Assembly: GCF_000585215.1 (NCBI RefSeq)
Contig: NZ_AONC01000002.1
Location: forward strand, 62,001-126,000
DNA length: 64,000 bases
DNA from: Imhoffiella purpurea
GTDB lineage: Bacteria; Pseudomonadota; Gammaproteobacteria; Chromatiales; Chromatiaceae
Reading direction: 5' to 3'
Shown here piece after piece: positions 36,426-45,132 of the stretch. The notes beneath the pieces were generated by a model, which made no database searches, had not been told where the DNA came from, and saw nothing but the letters and a program-made list of their open reading frames with translations. Position numbers and translations under genes: made by a program. Each line of letters begins with the position of its first letter. Position 1 is the stretch's first letter.

Positions 36426-37763
36426 CTAGGAGTTCAGTATTCTCAACAGGTTTTTATAGTCTTCCTCGACCGCCGCGTCGCTCTCTCGCAGGCTCTTGAT
36501 CTTGCGGGTGGCGTGCAGAACGGTGGTATGGTCTCGACCACCGAAGGCGTTGCCGATCTCGGGCAGACTATGCTTCGTGAGTTCCTTGGACAAGGCCATC
36601 GCGATCTGACGCGGGCGTGCCAGAGACCGGCTGCGCTTCGCCGAGAGCAGATCCGAGGTGCGCAGCTTGAAGTACTCCGCGACCGTCTTCTGGATGTTCT
36701 CGATGCTGACCTGCTTGTCCTGGGCGGCGAGCACGTCCTTCAAGGCGTGCTTCGCGAACTCCATGGTAATGGGCTTGCCGGTGAACTGAGAGTTGGCCAC
36801 CAGACGCCTGAGCGCGCCCTCCAGTTCGCGGATGTTGGAGCGGATGCGCTTGCCGACGAAGAAGGCGACGTCCTCCGGAAGCTCGACGCCCAGCTGACTG
36901 GCCTTGCAGTGCAGAATGGCGACGCTGGTCTCGAGATCCGGGGGATCGATGGAGACGGTCAGCCCCCAACCGAATCGGGACTTGAGCCGTTCCTCCAGGC
37001 CCACGACCTCCTTCGGAAAGCGGTCGCTGGAGAGTACGATCTGCTGGCGCGACTCGAAGAGCGCGTTGAAGGTGTGGAAGAATTCCTCCTGAGACCGTTC
37101 CTTGCCGGCGAAGAACTGCACGTCGTCGATCAGCAGGGCGTTGACCGAGCGGTAGGTCTTCTTGAATTCCTCGATACGGTTGTGCTGCAGCGCCTTGATC
37201 ATCTCGGCGACGAATCGTTCGGAATGCAGATAGACCACTCTGGCATTCGGGTTGGAGGCCAGGATGACGTTGCCGAGCGCATGCATCAGATGGGTCTTGC
37301 CCAGGCCGACACCGCCGTAGACGAACAGCGGGTTGTAGGCCGTTCCAGGATTCTGCGCGATCTGCATGGAGGCGGCGCGGGCGATCTGGTTCGATTTGCC
37401 CTCGACGAAGGTGTCGAAGGTGAAATCCGCATTGAGATTGGCGCTGGAACGCCGTTCGTCGAGATCGGGCGCCGGAGGCGGAGTCTCGAAGCGGCTGTAT
37501 CCGGGGATGATGGGGGCTTCTTTGTCGAGTCCGCCGACCTCGAAGACGATCTGAGCGATCGCGCCTTCGCTGAACTCGGCACAGAGATCCAGCAATCGCC
37601 GTTCGTAATGCTTCTGCGTCCAGTCGAGAACGAAGCGGTTGGGTGCAAGCAAGCGCATCAGGCGGCCATCCACTCGGGCCTGAAGCGGCAGAATCCAGGT
37701 ATTGAATTCGGCAGACGTCAATTCGCCCTTCAATTGCTTGACACACTGATCCCACAGACCCAC
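36426..37763 (-). CDS. dnaA: Chromosomal replication initiator DnaA
   Basis: DnaA binds origin boxes and melts DNA. The 445-residue protein has an N-terminal oligomerisation domain ([22 protein letters not shown]), a variable linker, and an AAA+ domain with Walker [14 protein letters not shown] and Walker [13 protein letters not shown] helix-turn-helix follows, with the box-binding signature [11 protein letters not shown]. The longest frame starts at 37817, but GTG 37763 has GGGAG 6 bp upstream and matches the usual N-terminus directly before LWDQC. A perfect DnaA box lies about 100 bp upstream, suggesting autoregulation. Confidence 0.96.
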   Translation of the reverse strand: MGLWDQCVKQLKGELTSAEFNTWILPLQARVDGRLMRLLAPNRFVLDWTQKHYERRLLDLCAEFSEGAIAQIVFEVGGLDKEAPIIPGYSRFETPPPAPDLDERRSSANLNADFTFDTFVEGKSNQIARAASMQIAQNPGTAYNPLFVYGGVGLGKTHLMHALGNVILASNPNARVVYLHSERFVAEMIKALQHNRIEEFKKTYRSVNALLIDDVQFFAGKERSQEEFFHTFNALFESRQQIVLSSDRFPKEVVGLEERLKSRFGWGLTVSIDPPDLETSVAILHCKASQLGVELPEDVAFFVGKRIRSNIRELEGALRRLVANSQFTGKPITMEFAKHALKDVLAAQDKQVSIENIQKTVAEYFKLRTSDLLSAKRSRSLARPRQIAMALSKELTKHSLPEIGNAFGGRDHTTVLHATRKIKSLRESDAAVEEDYKNLLRILNS

Positions 37764-37863
37764 AGCGACTCCCGACAACGGTCGATTTCTTGATAGTGAT
37801 GCGTCAGGTCGCGGCACCGGGCGCGACAGACATGGACAGGCAGTCTAGCGTTCCAGCACAGAC

Positions 37864-37872
37864 TTATCCACA
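37864..37872 (+). promoter_or_regulatory. Perfect DnaA box between dnaA and rpmH
   Basis: TTATCCACA matches the consensus DnaA box exactly. It is in the 229-bp divergent space between dnaA and rpmH, about 30 bp before the rpmH -35. It may serve dnaA autoregulation, origin function or both. No second close match was found in this space. Confidence 0.75.
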
Positions 37873-37902
37873 ACCTTCGCGGATTCGGACCTATCTAATT
37901 GA

Positions 37903-37931
37903 TTGACGGGCGCCGATAAATTGCATATATT
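37903..37931 (+). promoter_or_regulatory. Sigma70 promoter of rpmH-rnpA
   Basis: TTGACG and TATATT are separated by exactly 17 bp and end about 60 bp before the rpmH ATG, in an AT-rich stretch. A strong promoter is expected for this ribosomal protein gene. Confidence 0.8.
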
Positions 37932-37992
37932 TTCCGCCCTTTTATGGCGGGGTTTCTTCGCCCCAAACCAACGTCTCTCTGGAGTACCCTTC

Positions 37993-38127
37993 ATGAAGCG
38001 CACTTTTCAACCCAGCCGCCTGAAGCGGGCTCGTACTCACGGGTTCCGGGCGCGTAGCGCGACCCGTAATGGGCGCAAAGTCCTCGCCGCTCGTCGTTCC
38101 AAGGGCCGGCTTCGTCTGATCCCCTGA
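37993..38127 (+). CDS. rpmH: 50S ribosomal protein L34
   Basis: This is the 44-residue, highly basic large-subunit protein [18 protein letters not shown] and onwards, ending GRLRLIP. The sequence is nearly invariant among gammaproteobacteria. TGGAG stands 8 bp before the ATG. A sigma70 promoter with 17-bp spacing lies upstream. Its stop TGA overlaps the proposed CTG start of rnpA, the same coupling seen as ATGA in relatives. Confidence 0.98.
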   Translation: MKRTFQPSRLKRARTHGFRARSATRNGRKVLAARRSKGRLRLIP

Positions 38128-38507
38128 GCGAGCCTACGTCCGGTCGACCCGACCGCAGCCACCCGCGCGGCCGACGATTAACGAACGCGACCCAGTTCCG
38201 GCGAGTGTTCGCCGAGCCGAAACGGACAGGAAAATCCGGTTTCGTGGTGCTCTATCGCTACAACGAGCTCGAGCAACCCCGACTTGGTCTGGCCATCTCC
38301 AAGAAGTGTGCCCGGCGCGCCGTCGACAGAAATCGGCTCAAACGTATCGTTCGCGAGAGTTTCCGGATCCATCGCGAACGGCTTCCAGGGGTCGACATCG
38401 TCGTACTTTGCTCGCATGGCGCTACGTCGCATCCGAATCGGCGGCTCTTTCAGGCTTTAGAGCAGGCTTGGGCCAGTATTAGGAATACAGCATGCGCCGC
38501 ATCTTGA
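38124..38507 (+). CDS. rnpA: Ribonuclease P protein component
   Basis: RnpA assists the RNase P RNA in trimming tRNA 5' ends. The 127-residue reading contains [18 protein letters not shown], the conserved first strand and helix, and [19 protein letters not shown], the RNR signature. No ATG, GTG or TTG exists in frame between the TAA at 38067 and GTG 38205. GTG 38205 falls inside the conserved RRVFAEP and would remove the core. The only NUG codon is CTG 38124, which overlaps the rpmH stop where a coupled ATG would be expected. I propose CTG as the start. The 3' end overlaps yidD by 16 bp. Confidence 0.85.
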   Translation: MSEPTSGRPDRSHPRGRRLTNATQFRRVFAEPKRTGKSGFVVLYRYNELEQPRLGLAISKKCARRAVDRNRLKRIVRESFRIHRERLPGVDIVVLCSHGATSHPNRRLFQALEQAWASIRNTACAAS

Positions 38508-38728
38508 TCGGACTGATCAGGATCTACCAGTACCTGATCAGTCCGCTTCTCGGCCCCCATTGCCGCTTCTATCCTACGTGCTCCCACTACGCCGTCGAAG
38601 CCATCGAGCGTCATGGTGTGGTTTACGGCACCTACTTGGCTCTTCGTCGCCTATCCCGCTGCCATCCCTGGCATCCGGGCGGCATCGACCCAGTTCCCCA
38701 AGAAAGGCAGACCAAGATTCATGGATAA
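38492..38728 (+). CDS. yidD: Membrane protein insertion efficiency factor YidD
   Basis: This 78-residue protein, [21 protein letters not shown], continues with the conserved Cys-rich core [15 protein letters not shown] and ends near [13 protein letters not shown]. It is a small amphipathic membrane-associated factor that helps YidC-dependent insertion. It overlaps rnpA at its start (16 bp) and yidC at its end (8 bp), the usual dense order. No abnormality is seen. Confidence 0.94.
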   Translation: MRRILIGLIRIYQYLISPLLGPHCRFYPTCSHYAVEAIERHGVVYGTYLALRRLSRCHPWHPGGIDPVPQERQTKIHG

Positions 38729-40400
38729 CCAGCGCTTGATCCTATTCCTCGCACTCGCTGCAGTGCTCTTCTTGATATTCGAGGCCTGGCAGCAGGATTA
38801 CGGCCAGGTTGCCCAGCCGGTGGCGCAGACGGAGCAGATCCAGTCATCCGCGGCTCCCTCCCCCTCCGTTTCGACTCCCGCGGATTTGCCCGACGCTGCT
38901 CCCATCACCAATGCCGAGGTGCCGGGTGCCGCCCCAGCGATGACCGCGACCGGCTCGGCGGAGCGTCCGATTCTGGTCGAGACGGACGTGCTCAAGGTCG
39001 AGATCTCGCCGCGAGGCGGCACCATCGCCAGTGTCTGGCTGTTGGACTATTCGGTCGTACCCGAGAAGCCTGAGGACAAATACCGTCTTTTCAAGCCGGT
39101 TCCGCCGAACATGCTGATCAGCCAATCCGGTCTGCTCGGCGACAAATCGGCCGGGCTGCCGACCCACGAGAGTCTGTTCCAGACTGCCCAGCCCAGCTAT
39201 CGGATGGAGTCCAGCGCGAATCAGCTCGATGTGGTGCTGACCTGGAAGAACGAGGCCGGACTGGAGGTCACCAAGACCTACCGTTTCTCCCGCGGCAGCT
39301 ATCTCATCCATGCCACCCAGACCCTGTCGAACGGTTCCGACAAGGCGATCGCCGCACGCGAATACACCCAGTTGCAGCGCACGCCTCTGAACGATCCGAA
39401 CGAGCCGCGCTTCGTCCACACCTATACGGGCGGTGTCTATTACAGCCCCGAGGACAAGTACAAGAAGGTTTCCTTCGACGACATGACCGAGTCGCCGCTG
39501 GACAAGTCGGTCTCCGACGGCTGGATCGCCATGATCCAACACTATTTCATGGCCGCCTGGATCCCTCCCCAGGGTGTGCAGCAGACCTTCTACACCAATA
39601 CGCTCAACAACTCGCGCTACATCATCGGTCAGTATTCGCCCGCGGTGAGCGTTCCAGCAGGAGCGAGCCATACCTTCGAGGATCGTCTCTTCATCGGTCC
39701 CAAGCTCCAGGATCAGCTCGCGACCATCGCCCCCGGACTGGACCTGGCGGTCGACTACGGCTGGCTGACCGTCATCGCTCAGCCCATCTTCTGGGTCATG
39801 ACCTGGATCCACGCCCTGGTCGGCAACTGGGGCTGGACCATCATCATCCTCACCATCCTCATCAAGCTGGCCTTCTACAAGCTGTCCGAGACCAGCTATC
39901 GCTCGATGGCCAACATGCGTCAGCTGACGCCGCGGCTGCAGGCGCTCAAGGATCGCTACGGCGACGACAAGCAGCGTCTGAACCAGGCGATGATGGAGAT
40001 GTACAAGACCGAGAAGATCAATCCGCTCGGCGGCTGTCTGCCGATCCTGGTCCAGATCCCGGTCTTCATTTCGCTCTACTGGGTGCTGCTCGACAGCGTC
40101 GAGATGCGTCAGGCGCCCTTCATGCTCTGGCTGGACAACCTGTCGGCACCGGATCCCTATTACATTCTGCCCCTGATCATGGGCGTCTCCATGTTCGTCC
40201 AGCAGAAGCTGAATCCGCCTCCGCCGGATCCGATGCAAGAGAAGATCATGATGAGCCTGCCGTTCGTCTTCACGGTCTTCTTCGCCTTCTTCCCGTCGGG
40301 CCTGGTGCTCTACTGGACGGTCAACAACCTGCTGTCGATCGCCCAGCAATGGCACATCACCCGCACCATCGAGAAGGAATCCGCCAAGAAGCGCCGCTGA
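38721..40400 (+). CDS. yidC: Membrane protein insertase YidC
   Basis: YidC inserts and folds inner-membrane proteins with or without SecYEG. The 559 residues start [20 protein letters not shown], the first helix. A large periplasmic beta-sandwich follows (about residues 60-340), then five C-terminal helices beginning [19 protein letters not shown]. The conserved Arg sits in [19 protein letters not shown]. The end is basic (ESAKKRR), as expected for ribosome contact. The frame is open further upstream inside yidD, but ATG 38721 is the family start. mnmE follows after 25 bp. Confidence 0.97.
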   Translation: MDNQRLILFLALAAVLFLIFEAWQQDYGQVAQPVAQTEQIQSSAAPSPSVSTPADLPDAAPITNAEVPGAAPAMTATGSAERPILVETDVLKVEISPRGGTIASVWLLDYSVVPEKPEDKYRLFKPVPPNMLISQSGLLGDKSAGLPTHESLFQTAQPSYRMESSANQLDVVLTWKNEAGLEVTKTYRFSRGSYLIHATQTLSNGSDKAIAAREYTQLQRTPLNDPNEPRFVHTYTGGVYYSPEDKYKKVSFDDMTESPLDKSVSDGWIAMIQHYFMAAWIPPQGVQQTFYTNTLNNSRYIIGQYSPAVSVPAGASHTFEDRLFIGPKLQDQLATIAPGLDLAVDYGWLTVIAQPIFWVMTWIHALVGNWGWTIIILTILIKLAFYKLSETSYRSMANMRQLTPRLQALKDRYGDDKQRLNQAMMEMYKTEKINPLGGCLPILVQIPVFISLYWVLLDSVEMRQAPFMLWLDNLSAPDPYYILPLIMGVSMFVQQKLNPPPPDPMQEKIMMSLPFVFTVFFAFFPSGLVLYWTVNNLLSIAQQWHITRTIEKESAKKRR

Positions 40401-40425
40401 GCGTGCCGCTTCTCCTTCGCCAGCC

Positions 40426-41766
40426 ATGGCGGACATAGAGACCATCGCGGCCGTCGCCACGCCCCCGGGACTCGGGGGCGTCGGCATCGTCCGCGTCAGC
40501 GGGCCCTTGGCTCCGGAGATCGCCCGGGCCGTCACGGGCGCGCTCCCCTCCCCTCGCACGGCAACCTATCGCCTCTTCCGCGATGCCGAGAACGGCTTCA
40601 TCGACGAAGGCATCGCCCTCTATTTTCCATGTCCCGGATCCTTCACCGGCGAGGACGTGCTCGAACTCCAGGGGCACGGCGGTCCGGTCGTCATGGATCT
40701 TCTGCTCGAGCGCTGTCTGGCTCTGGGCGCGCGACTGGCCCGGCCGGGCGAATTCACCGAACGGGCCTTCCTCAACGGCAAGCTCGACCTGGTTCAGGCC
40801 GAGGCCGTCGCCGATCTGATCGAAAGCTCGACCGCCCTCGGCGTGCGTCTCGCCGGACGGACCCTGCAGGGCGACTTCTCGCGCCGCATCCAGTCGCTGG
40901 TCGAGGAACTCGTCCGACTGCGGGTCTTCATCGAGGCCGCGCTCGACTTTCCCGAGGAGGAGATCGATTTTCTGGCCGACTCGTCCGTCGCCGAGGATCT
41001 GGACCGGGCCATCGTCATGACCCGTCAGGTCCTGGACGAGGCCCATCGCGGCCAGGTTCTGCGCGAAGGTCTGGTCGTGGTGATCGCCGGTGCGCCGAAC
41101 GTCGGCAAGTCGAGCCTGCTCAACGCGCTCTCCGATACGGATGCCGCCATCGTCACCCCGATTCCCGGGACCACGCGCGACGTCCTGCGTCAGGACATCC
41201 AGATCGACGGATTGCCGATTCGGGTCGTGGATACGGCCGGACTGCGCGAAACCGAGGATCCGGTCGAGCGCGAGGGCGTGCGGCGCGCCCGCAGACAGCT
41301 CGACGACGCGGATCTGGTGCTCCTGGTCTACGATGCCCAAAAGGGACCGGACGCGAGCCTTACCGAGGCGCTGCCCTCTGGGATTCCTGTCGTGCGGATC
41401 CGCAACAAGATCGACCTGATCGACGCGTCCCCTCGGATCGAGCAGAGTGAATCCAGAACCGAGATCTCGCTCTCCGTCGCCACTGGACAGGGGCTGGAAC
41501 TGCTGCGGACCCATCTCAAAGTCCGTGCGGGTCTGGACTTCGGAAACGAGGGCGTCTTCATCGCGCGCCGCCGCCATCTGGACGCCTTGAATCGAGGTCT
41601 CCAGCGACTGCTCGAGGCCCAGCGACATCTCGCGGGACGACTCGGTCCCGAACTGGTCGCCGAGGAACTCTTGCTCGCCCAAACGGCCTTCGGCGAGATC
41701 ACCGGAGAGGTGACATCGGAGGATCTGTTGGGACGGATCTTCTCCAGTTTCTGTATCGGCAAGTGA
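40426..41766 (+). CDS. mnmE: tRNA uridine-5-carboxymethylaminomethyl modification GTPase MnmE
   Basis: MnmE and MnmG install the 5-carboxymethylaminomethyl group at tRNA wobble uridine. The 446 residues start ADIETIAAVATPPGLGGVGIVRVSG, the folate-binding domain. A G domain follows with GAPNVGKSSLLNAL (about 222-235), PIPGTTRDVL, DTAGLRE and NKIDLID. The protein ends in CIGK, the conserved C-terminal motif. The protein is of normal length. It is the last gene of the rpmH block, before the transketolase/RLP operon 160 bp downstream. Confidence 0.97.
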   Translation: MADIETIAAVATPPGLGGVGIVRVSGPLAPEIARAVTGALPSPRTATYRLFRDAENGFIDEGIALYFPCPGSFTGEDVLELQGHGGPVVMDLLLERCLALGARLARPGEFTERAFLNGKLDLVQAEAVADLIESSTALGVRLAGRTLQGDFSRRIQSLVEELVRLRVFIEAALDFPEEEIDFLADSSVAEDLDRAIVMTRQVLDEAHRGQVLREGLVVVIAGAPNVGKSSLLNALSDTDAAIVTPIPGTTRDVLRQDIQIDGLPIRVVDTAGLRETEDPVEREGVRRARRQLDDADLVLLVYDAQKGPDASLTEALPSGIPVVRIRNKIDLIDASPRIEQSESRTEISLSVATGQGLELLRTHLKVRAGLDFGNEGVFIARRRHLDALNRGLQRLLEAQRHLAGRLGPELVAEELLLAQTAFGEITGEVTSEDLLGRIFSSFCIGK

Positions 41767-41926
41767 TTGGATCGCGTCAGGTCTCGCGCTCCGGCGGGAC
41801 TCCAGCACCGTCATCTCTTCTTCAACTCTTGGGTGTATAAATCCCGGTTCGTCCGTTTTTCGGATCACCCGGTGCCGTGATGTGCGTCGGAGAGATCCCT
41901 CAGCCTCCGGTCCGGAGAACCGATTC

Positions 41927-42871
41927 ATGGCACGAATCCATTCCCAATCGTCCGAGCGACCTACTGTCGATTCGATCCGCTCGGTCGCCGATGCCGTGCG
42001 TCGTCGGGTGCTCGAACATACGCTGACCAACAACGGCGGCTATCTCAGTCAGGCCTGTTCCTCCGCCGAGATCCTGGCGACCCTCTATCTGAGGGTCATG
42101 CGGCTGGGTCCGAGCGATGCCTCCTCGATCCCTAAACCCTTTGCGGGCGTCCCGGGCGCGGACAATCCGGATGCCTTCACGGGGGCCGGATACAACGGAC
42201 CGAAAGGGCCTGATTTCGATCGGTTCATCTTCTCCCCGGTCCACTATGCCCTGGTGCTCTATTCGCTTCTGATCGAGCTCGGCCGGCTGGACCCGAATGC
42301 GCTCGACGCCTTCAATCGGGACGGAAGCACGGTCGACCTGATCGGCGCCGAGCATTCGCCGGGTCACGAGGTCACGGCCGGATCCCTGGGGCAGGCGATC
42401 AGCCAGGCCGGCGGGATCGCCTTGGCGCGGCGGCTTCGGGGGGATTCGGGGCGCGTCTGGGTCTTCATGTCGGACGGCGAATTCCAGGAGGGACAGACCT
42501 GGGAGGCCTTCGCCGCCCTCGCCTATCACGGACTCGGCAACATCGGGGTCTATGTCGACGCCAACGCCCAGCAGTGCGACGGCCCCATGGACTCGGTGAT
42601 GTGCATCGAGCCGCTCGGCGACCGGCTCCGCGCCTTCGGCGCCGAGGTGCACGAGGTGGACGGGCATGATCCGGATGCCCTCGCCGCGCCCGCCGAGTCG
42701 ATGGCGGAGCGCGACCGGCCGCTGGTGGTGATTGCACGGACCGATCCCTGTCGGGGGATCGAACGGCTCCGCGAACGTGCACCCAAACTCCACTATGTCC
42801 GCTTCAAGTCTGAGACGGAGTTCGAGACCTATCGGACACTCTTGAACCAGATGCGCGAGGGTATTCGCTGA
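41927..42871 (+). CDS. Transketolase N-terminal (thiamine diphosphate-binding) subunit of a split transketolase
   Basis: This 314-residue protein is only the first third of a transketolase: the diphosphate-binding Pyr-type module with GSLGQAISQAGGIALA (about 152-167) and SDGEFQEGQTWEAFAALAY (about 182-200), ending in the NIGVYVDANAQQCDG region. SDGE replaces the usual GDGE. An insertion near residues 60-100 is longer than in full-length enzymes. ATG 41927 has GGAG about 10 bp upstream. Its TGA overlaps the start of the second half, so the two subunits are made together. A transketolase-type carbon transfer is expected, but the substrate is unknown. Confidence 0.88.
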   Translation: MARIHSQSSERPTVDSIRSVADAVRRRVLEHTLTNNGGYLSQACSSAEILATLYLRVMRLGPSDASSIPKPFAGVPGADNPDAFTGAGYNGPKGPDFDRFIFSPVHYALVLYSLLIELGRLDPNALDAFNRDGSTVDLIGAEHSPGHEVTAGSLGQAISQAGGIALARRLRGDSGRVWVFMSDGEFQEGQTWEAFAALAYHGLGNIGVYVDANAQQCDGPMDSVMCIEPLGDRLRAFGAEVHEVDGHDPDALAAPAESMAERDRPLVVIARTDPCRGIERLRERAPKLHYVRFKSETEFETYRTLLNQMREGIR

Positions 42872-43878
42872 TGGAAACGGTACAGCGTCCCCACCGCGAA
42901 AACCTGGTGCGTTGGGCCCAGTCTCGCCCCGAGGTATTGGTGCTGTCGGCCGATCTCACCGCCTCCTGCGAGGCCGACGGCTTTCGCGACGCCTATCCCG
43001 AGCGCTTCTTCTCCATGGGGATGGCGGAGCAGAACATGATGGGCTTCGCCGCCGGTCTGGCGCGCGAGGGTCTCTTTCCCTTCATCCATACCTTCGCCGT
43101 CTTCGTCACCCGGCGTCCCTTCGACCAGGTCGCTATGTCGATCGCCTATCCCAATCTTCCGGTACGGCTGATCGGATTCCTGCCCGGGATCACCACCGCT
43201 GGCGGGGTGACCCATCAGGCGATCGACGACGTCGCCCTGATGCGGATCCTGCCGAACATGAGCGTCCTCGAATGCGGCGACGCGACCGATGTCGAGTCCG
43301 TGCTCGACGTCGCCCAGGCGGTGAATGGTCCCGTCTATGTCCGCATGCTGCGCGGCGAGGTCCCGCGTCTGTTCGATGCCGGCGAGCCCATGGTCTTGGG
43401 CCGGGCGCGCGTGCTGGGCGAAGGCAGGGATCTGACGGTGCTCTCGAGCGGCATCTGTACCGAGGAGGCGATGCGCGCGATCCAGGCGCTGCGTGGCCAG
43501 GGGCTCTCGATCGCGCATCTGCACGTCTCCACGCTCAAGCCCTTCGAGGATCCGGCGATCGAGGCGGCCATCGCCGGTGCGCGTCTCGGTGTCGTCACCA
43601 TGGAGAACCACGGCATCATCGGCGGGCTCGGATCCGTGGTCGCTGAGCTCATGGCGGAGAAGGGGCTGGGCGGGCGTCTGATCCGGATCGGTCTGCGCGA
43701 CACCTATGCGCACGGAGCGAGCCGTCGTTATCTGATGCGCGAGTACGGACTCGATGCCATGGCGCTGGTGCGGGCCGCCGAGGATCTGACCAGCACGCAG
43801 TTCGATCTCACCGAAGAGGCTCTGAGTCGAGTGCGGCTGGAGACCATGAGCCGAATCGACAAGACCGAGGACCTCTGA
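42871..43878 (+). CDS. Transketolase C-terminal (pyrimidine-binding) subunit of a split transketolase
   Basis: This 335-residue protein has the transketolase central domain and C-terminal domain. SMGMAEQNMMGFAAGLAREG carries the catalytic Glu (Glu53), HTFAVFVTRRPFDQVAM follows, and a C-terminal fold starts near DLTVLSSGICTEEAMRA (about 190). Together with the gene before it, the pair matches the split transketolases known from sugar catabolism, including AptA/AptB of D-apiose pathways. The ATG shares a base with the preceding stop, and its own stop overlaps the RLP start. This supports fixed stoichiometry and one pathway. Confidence 0.88.
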   Translation: METVQRPHRENLVRWAQSRPEVLVLSADLTASCEADGFRDAYPERFFSMGMAEQNMMGFAAGLAREGLFPFIHTFAVFVTRRPFDQVAMSIAYPNLPVRLIGFLPGITTAGGVTHQAIDDVALMRILPNMSVLECGDATDVESVLDVAQAVNGPVYVRMLRGEVPRLFDAGEPMVLGRARVLGEGRDLTVLSSGICTEEAMRAIQALRGQGLSIAHLHVSTLKPFEDPAIEAAIAGARLGVVTMENHGIIGGLGSVVAELMAEKGLGGRLIRIGLRDTYAHGASRRYLMREYGLDAMALVRAAEDLTSTQFDLTEEALSRVRLETMSRIDKTEDL

Positions 43879-45035
43879 TGCCGTCCGGTTCGAGCGTTTC
43901 CGGCGCCTCCCTGGATCTCAGCCGGGCGCGTTTTGAGGTCGTCTACCATCTGGCCTGTCCGGGCACCGAGGTCGAGACGCGGGCTCGCGATATCTGTATC
44001 GAGCAGACCGTCGAATTCCCCGAGTCCGCGATCCCGAATCCAGAGATCCGGGAGCAGATCGTCGGACGCATCCTCGCGATCGAGGCACTGGATGCCGGAC
44101 GTTTCGAGGCGAGGATCGCCTATCCGGTCGAGGCGGCCGGATCCGAGCTGACGCAGTTCGTCAATCTGCTCTTCGGCAATATCAGTCTGAAGCCCGGGGT
44201 GAGACTGGTTCGATTCGAGGTTCCGGATGCCTTGGCCGATCTCTATCCGGGACCCAGATTCGGCCGCGATGGGTTGCGGACACTGGTGGGCGTGACGGAT
44301 CGGCCCCTGCTCTGTACCGCCATCAAACCTATGGGTCTCGGACCCCATGAATTGGCGGATCTCGCCCATCGGCTGGCCCTGGGCGGCATCCATCTCATCA
44401 AGGACGATCACGGCCTCGCCGATCAGGTCTTCTGCCCATTCGACGAACGCGTGGCACTCTGCTCGGAGGCCGTGTCTCGGGCCAACCGCGAGACCGGCGG
44501 GAATGCCCTCTATCTGCCCAACGTCACCGCCCCGGCCGGCGAGATCGGGCGGCGCGCCCATTTCGCCAAGGAGGCCGGCGCGGGCGGGCTGCTCTTCTGC
44601 CCTGGACTCGCCGGACTCGATGCCGTGCGGGCACTGGCCGCCGACGATCGGCTCGATCTGCCCATTCTCAGTCACCCGGCCTTCCAGGGCGGTCACTGCA
44701 TCCATCCCGATTCTGGAGTGTCGCATGGCGCCCTCTTCGGGCAGCTCAATCGAATGGCCGGTGCCGATGCGACCATCTTTCCCAACTGGGGCGGGCGCTT
44801 CTCCTTCACCAGGGAGGCCTGTCTGGATCTGGTCGAGGGTACGGTCCGCCCCATGGGGTCCATCAGGCCCATCTTCCCCGTTCCCGCGGGCGGCATGCGC
44901 CTGGATCGGGTCGCCGAGATGTGCGATTTCTACGGCCCCGACGTGATCCTGCTCATCGGCGGTGACCTGCACGCCAACGGACGCGATCTGATCGACAACT
45001 GCCGCCAGTTCTCCAACCTGTCCCAGCAAGCCTGA
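43878..45035 (+). CDS. RuBisCO-like protein (form IV)
   Basis: This 385-residue protein has the RuBisCO large-subunit fold but is too short and altered for a carboxylase. By alignment with spinach RbcL, the Lys of the first catalytic strand is kept (CTAIKPMGLG, Lys150), while the next catalytic Lys is Met. In GGIHLIKDDHGL the carbamylated Lys and one Asp remain, and the metal-binding Glu is His178. The loop 6 Lys is missing (FPNWGGRFSF instead). His266 and His283 match catalytic histidines. RLPs act as enolases or isomerases on phosphorylated sugars or methylthio sugars. The split transketolase operon suggests a sugar-phosphate substrate. The gene ends before an inverted repeat. Confidence 0.93.
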   Translation: MPSGSSVSGASLDLSRARFEVVYHLACPGTEVETRARDICIEQTVEFPESAIPNPEIREQIVGRILAIEALDAGRFEARIAYPVEAAGSELTQFVNLLFGNISLKPGVRLVRFEVPDALADLYPGPRFGRDGLRTLVGVTDRPLLCTAIKPMGLGPHELADLAHRLALGGIHLIKDDHGLADQVFCPFDERVALCSEAVSRANRETGGNALYLPNVTAPAGEIGRRAHFAKEAGAGGLLFCPGLAGLDAVRALAADDRLDLPILSHPAFQGGHCIHPDSGVSHGALFGQLNRMAGADATIFPNWGGRFSFTREACLDLVEGTVRPMGSIRPIFPVPAGGMRLDRVAEMCDFYGPDVILLIGGDLHANGRDLIDNCRQFSNLSQQA

Positions 45036-45045
45036 ATCCACCGCC

Positions 45046-45112
45046 GAACCGCGAGGCACCCGAAGAGCCTGATGGAATATCGATCTTCGTGTCCTTTGCG
45101 CCTTTGCGGTTC
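45046..45112. repeat. Imperfect inverted repeat after the RuBisCO-like protein gene
   Basis: GAACCGC (45046-45052) pairs with GCGGTTC (45106-45112), and CGAAG (45061-45065) pairs with CTTCG (45085-45089). The right arm reads CTTCGTGTCCTTTGCGCC and continues CTTTGCGGTTC, a motif recalling dispersed intergenic repeats of proteobacteria. It lies between the convergent RLP and DUF599 genes and could terminate both. No second copy was found in this window. Confidence 0.55.
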
Positions 45113-45132
45113 AACAACATCGGGATCGCCGC

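Noticed and set aside
41821-41841. TTCAAC and TATAAA as a promoter for the transketolase/RLP operon
   Set aside because: The two boxes are only 9 bp apart, too close for a sigma70 promoter. TATAAA alone may be a -10, but no matching -35 was found.
43878-45035. Annotation as a true RuBisCO large subunit
   Set aside because: Loop 6 lysine and the second catalytic lysine are missing, a metal ligand is replaced by His, and the protein is about 90 residues short. There is no small subunit gene.
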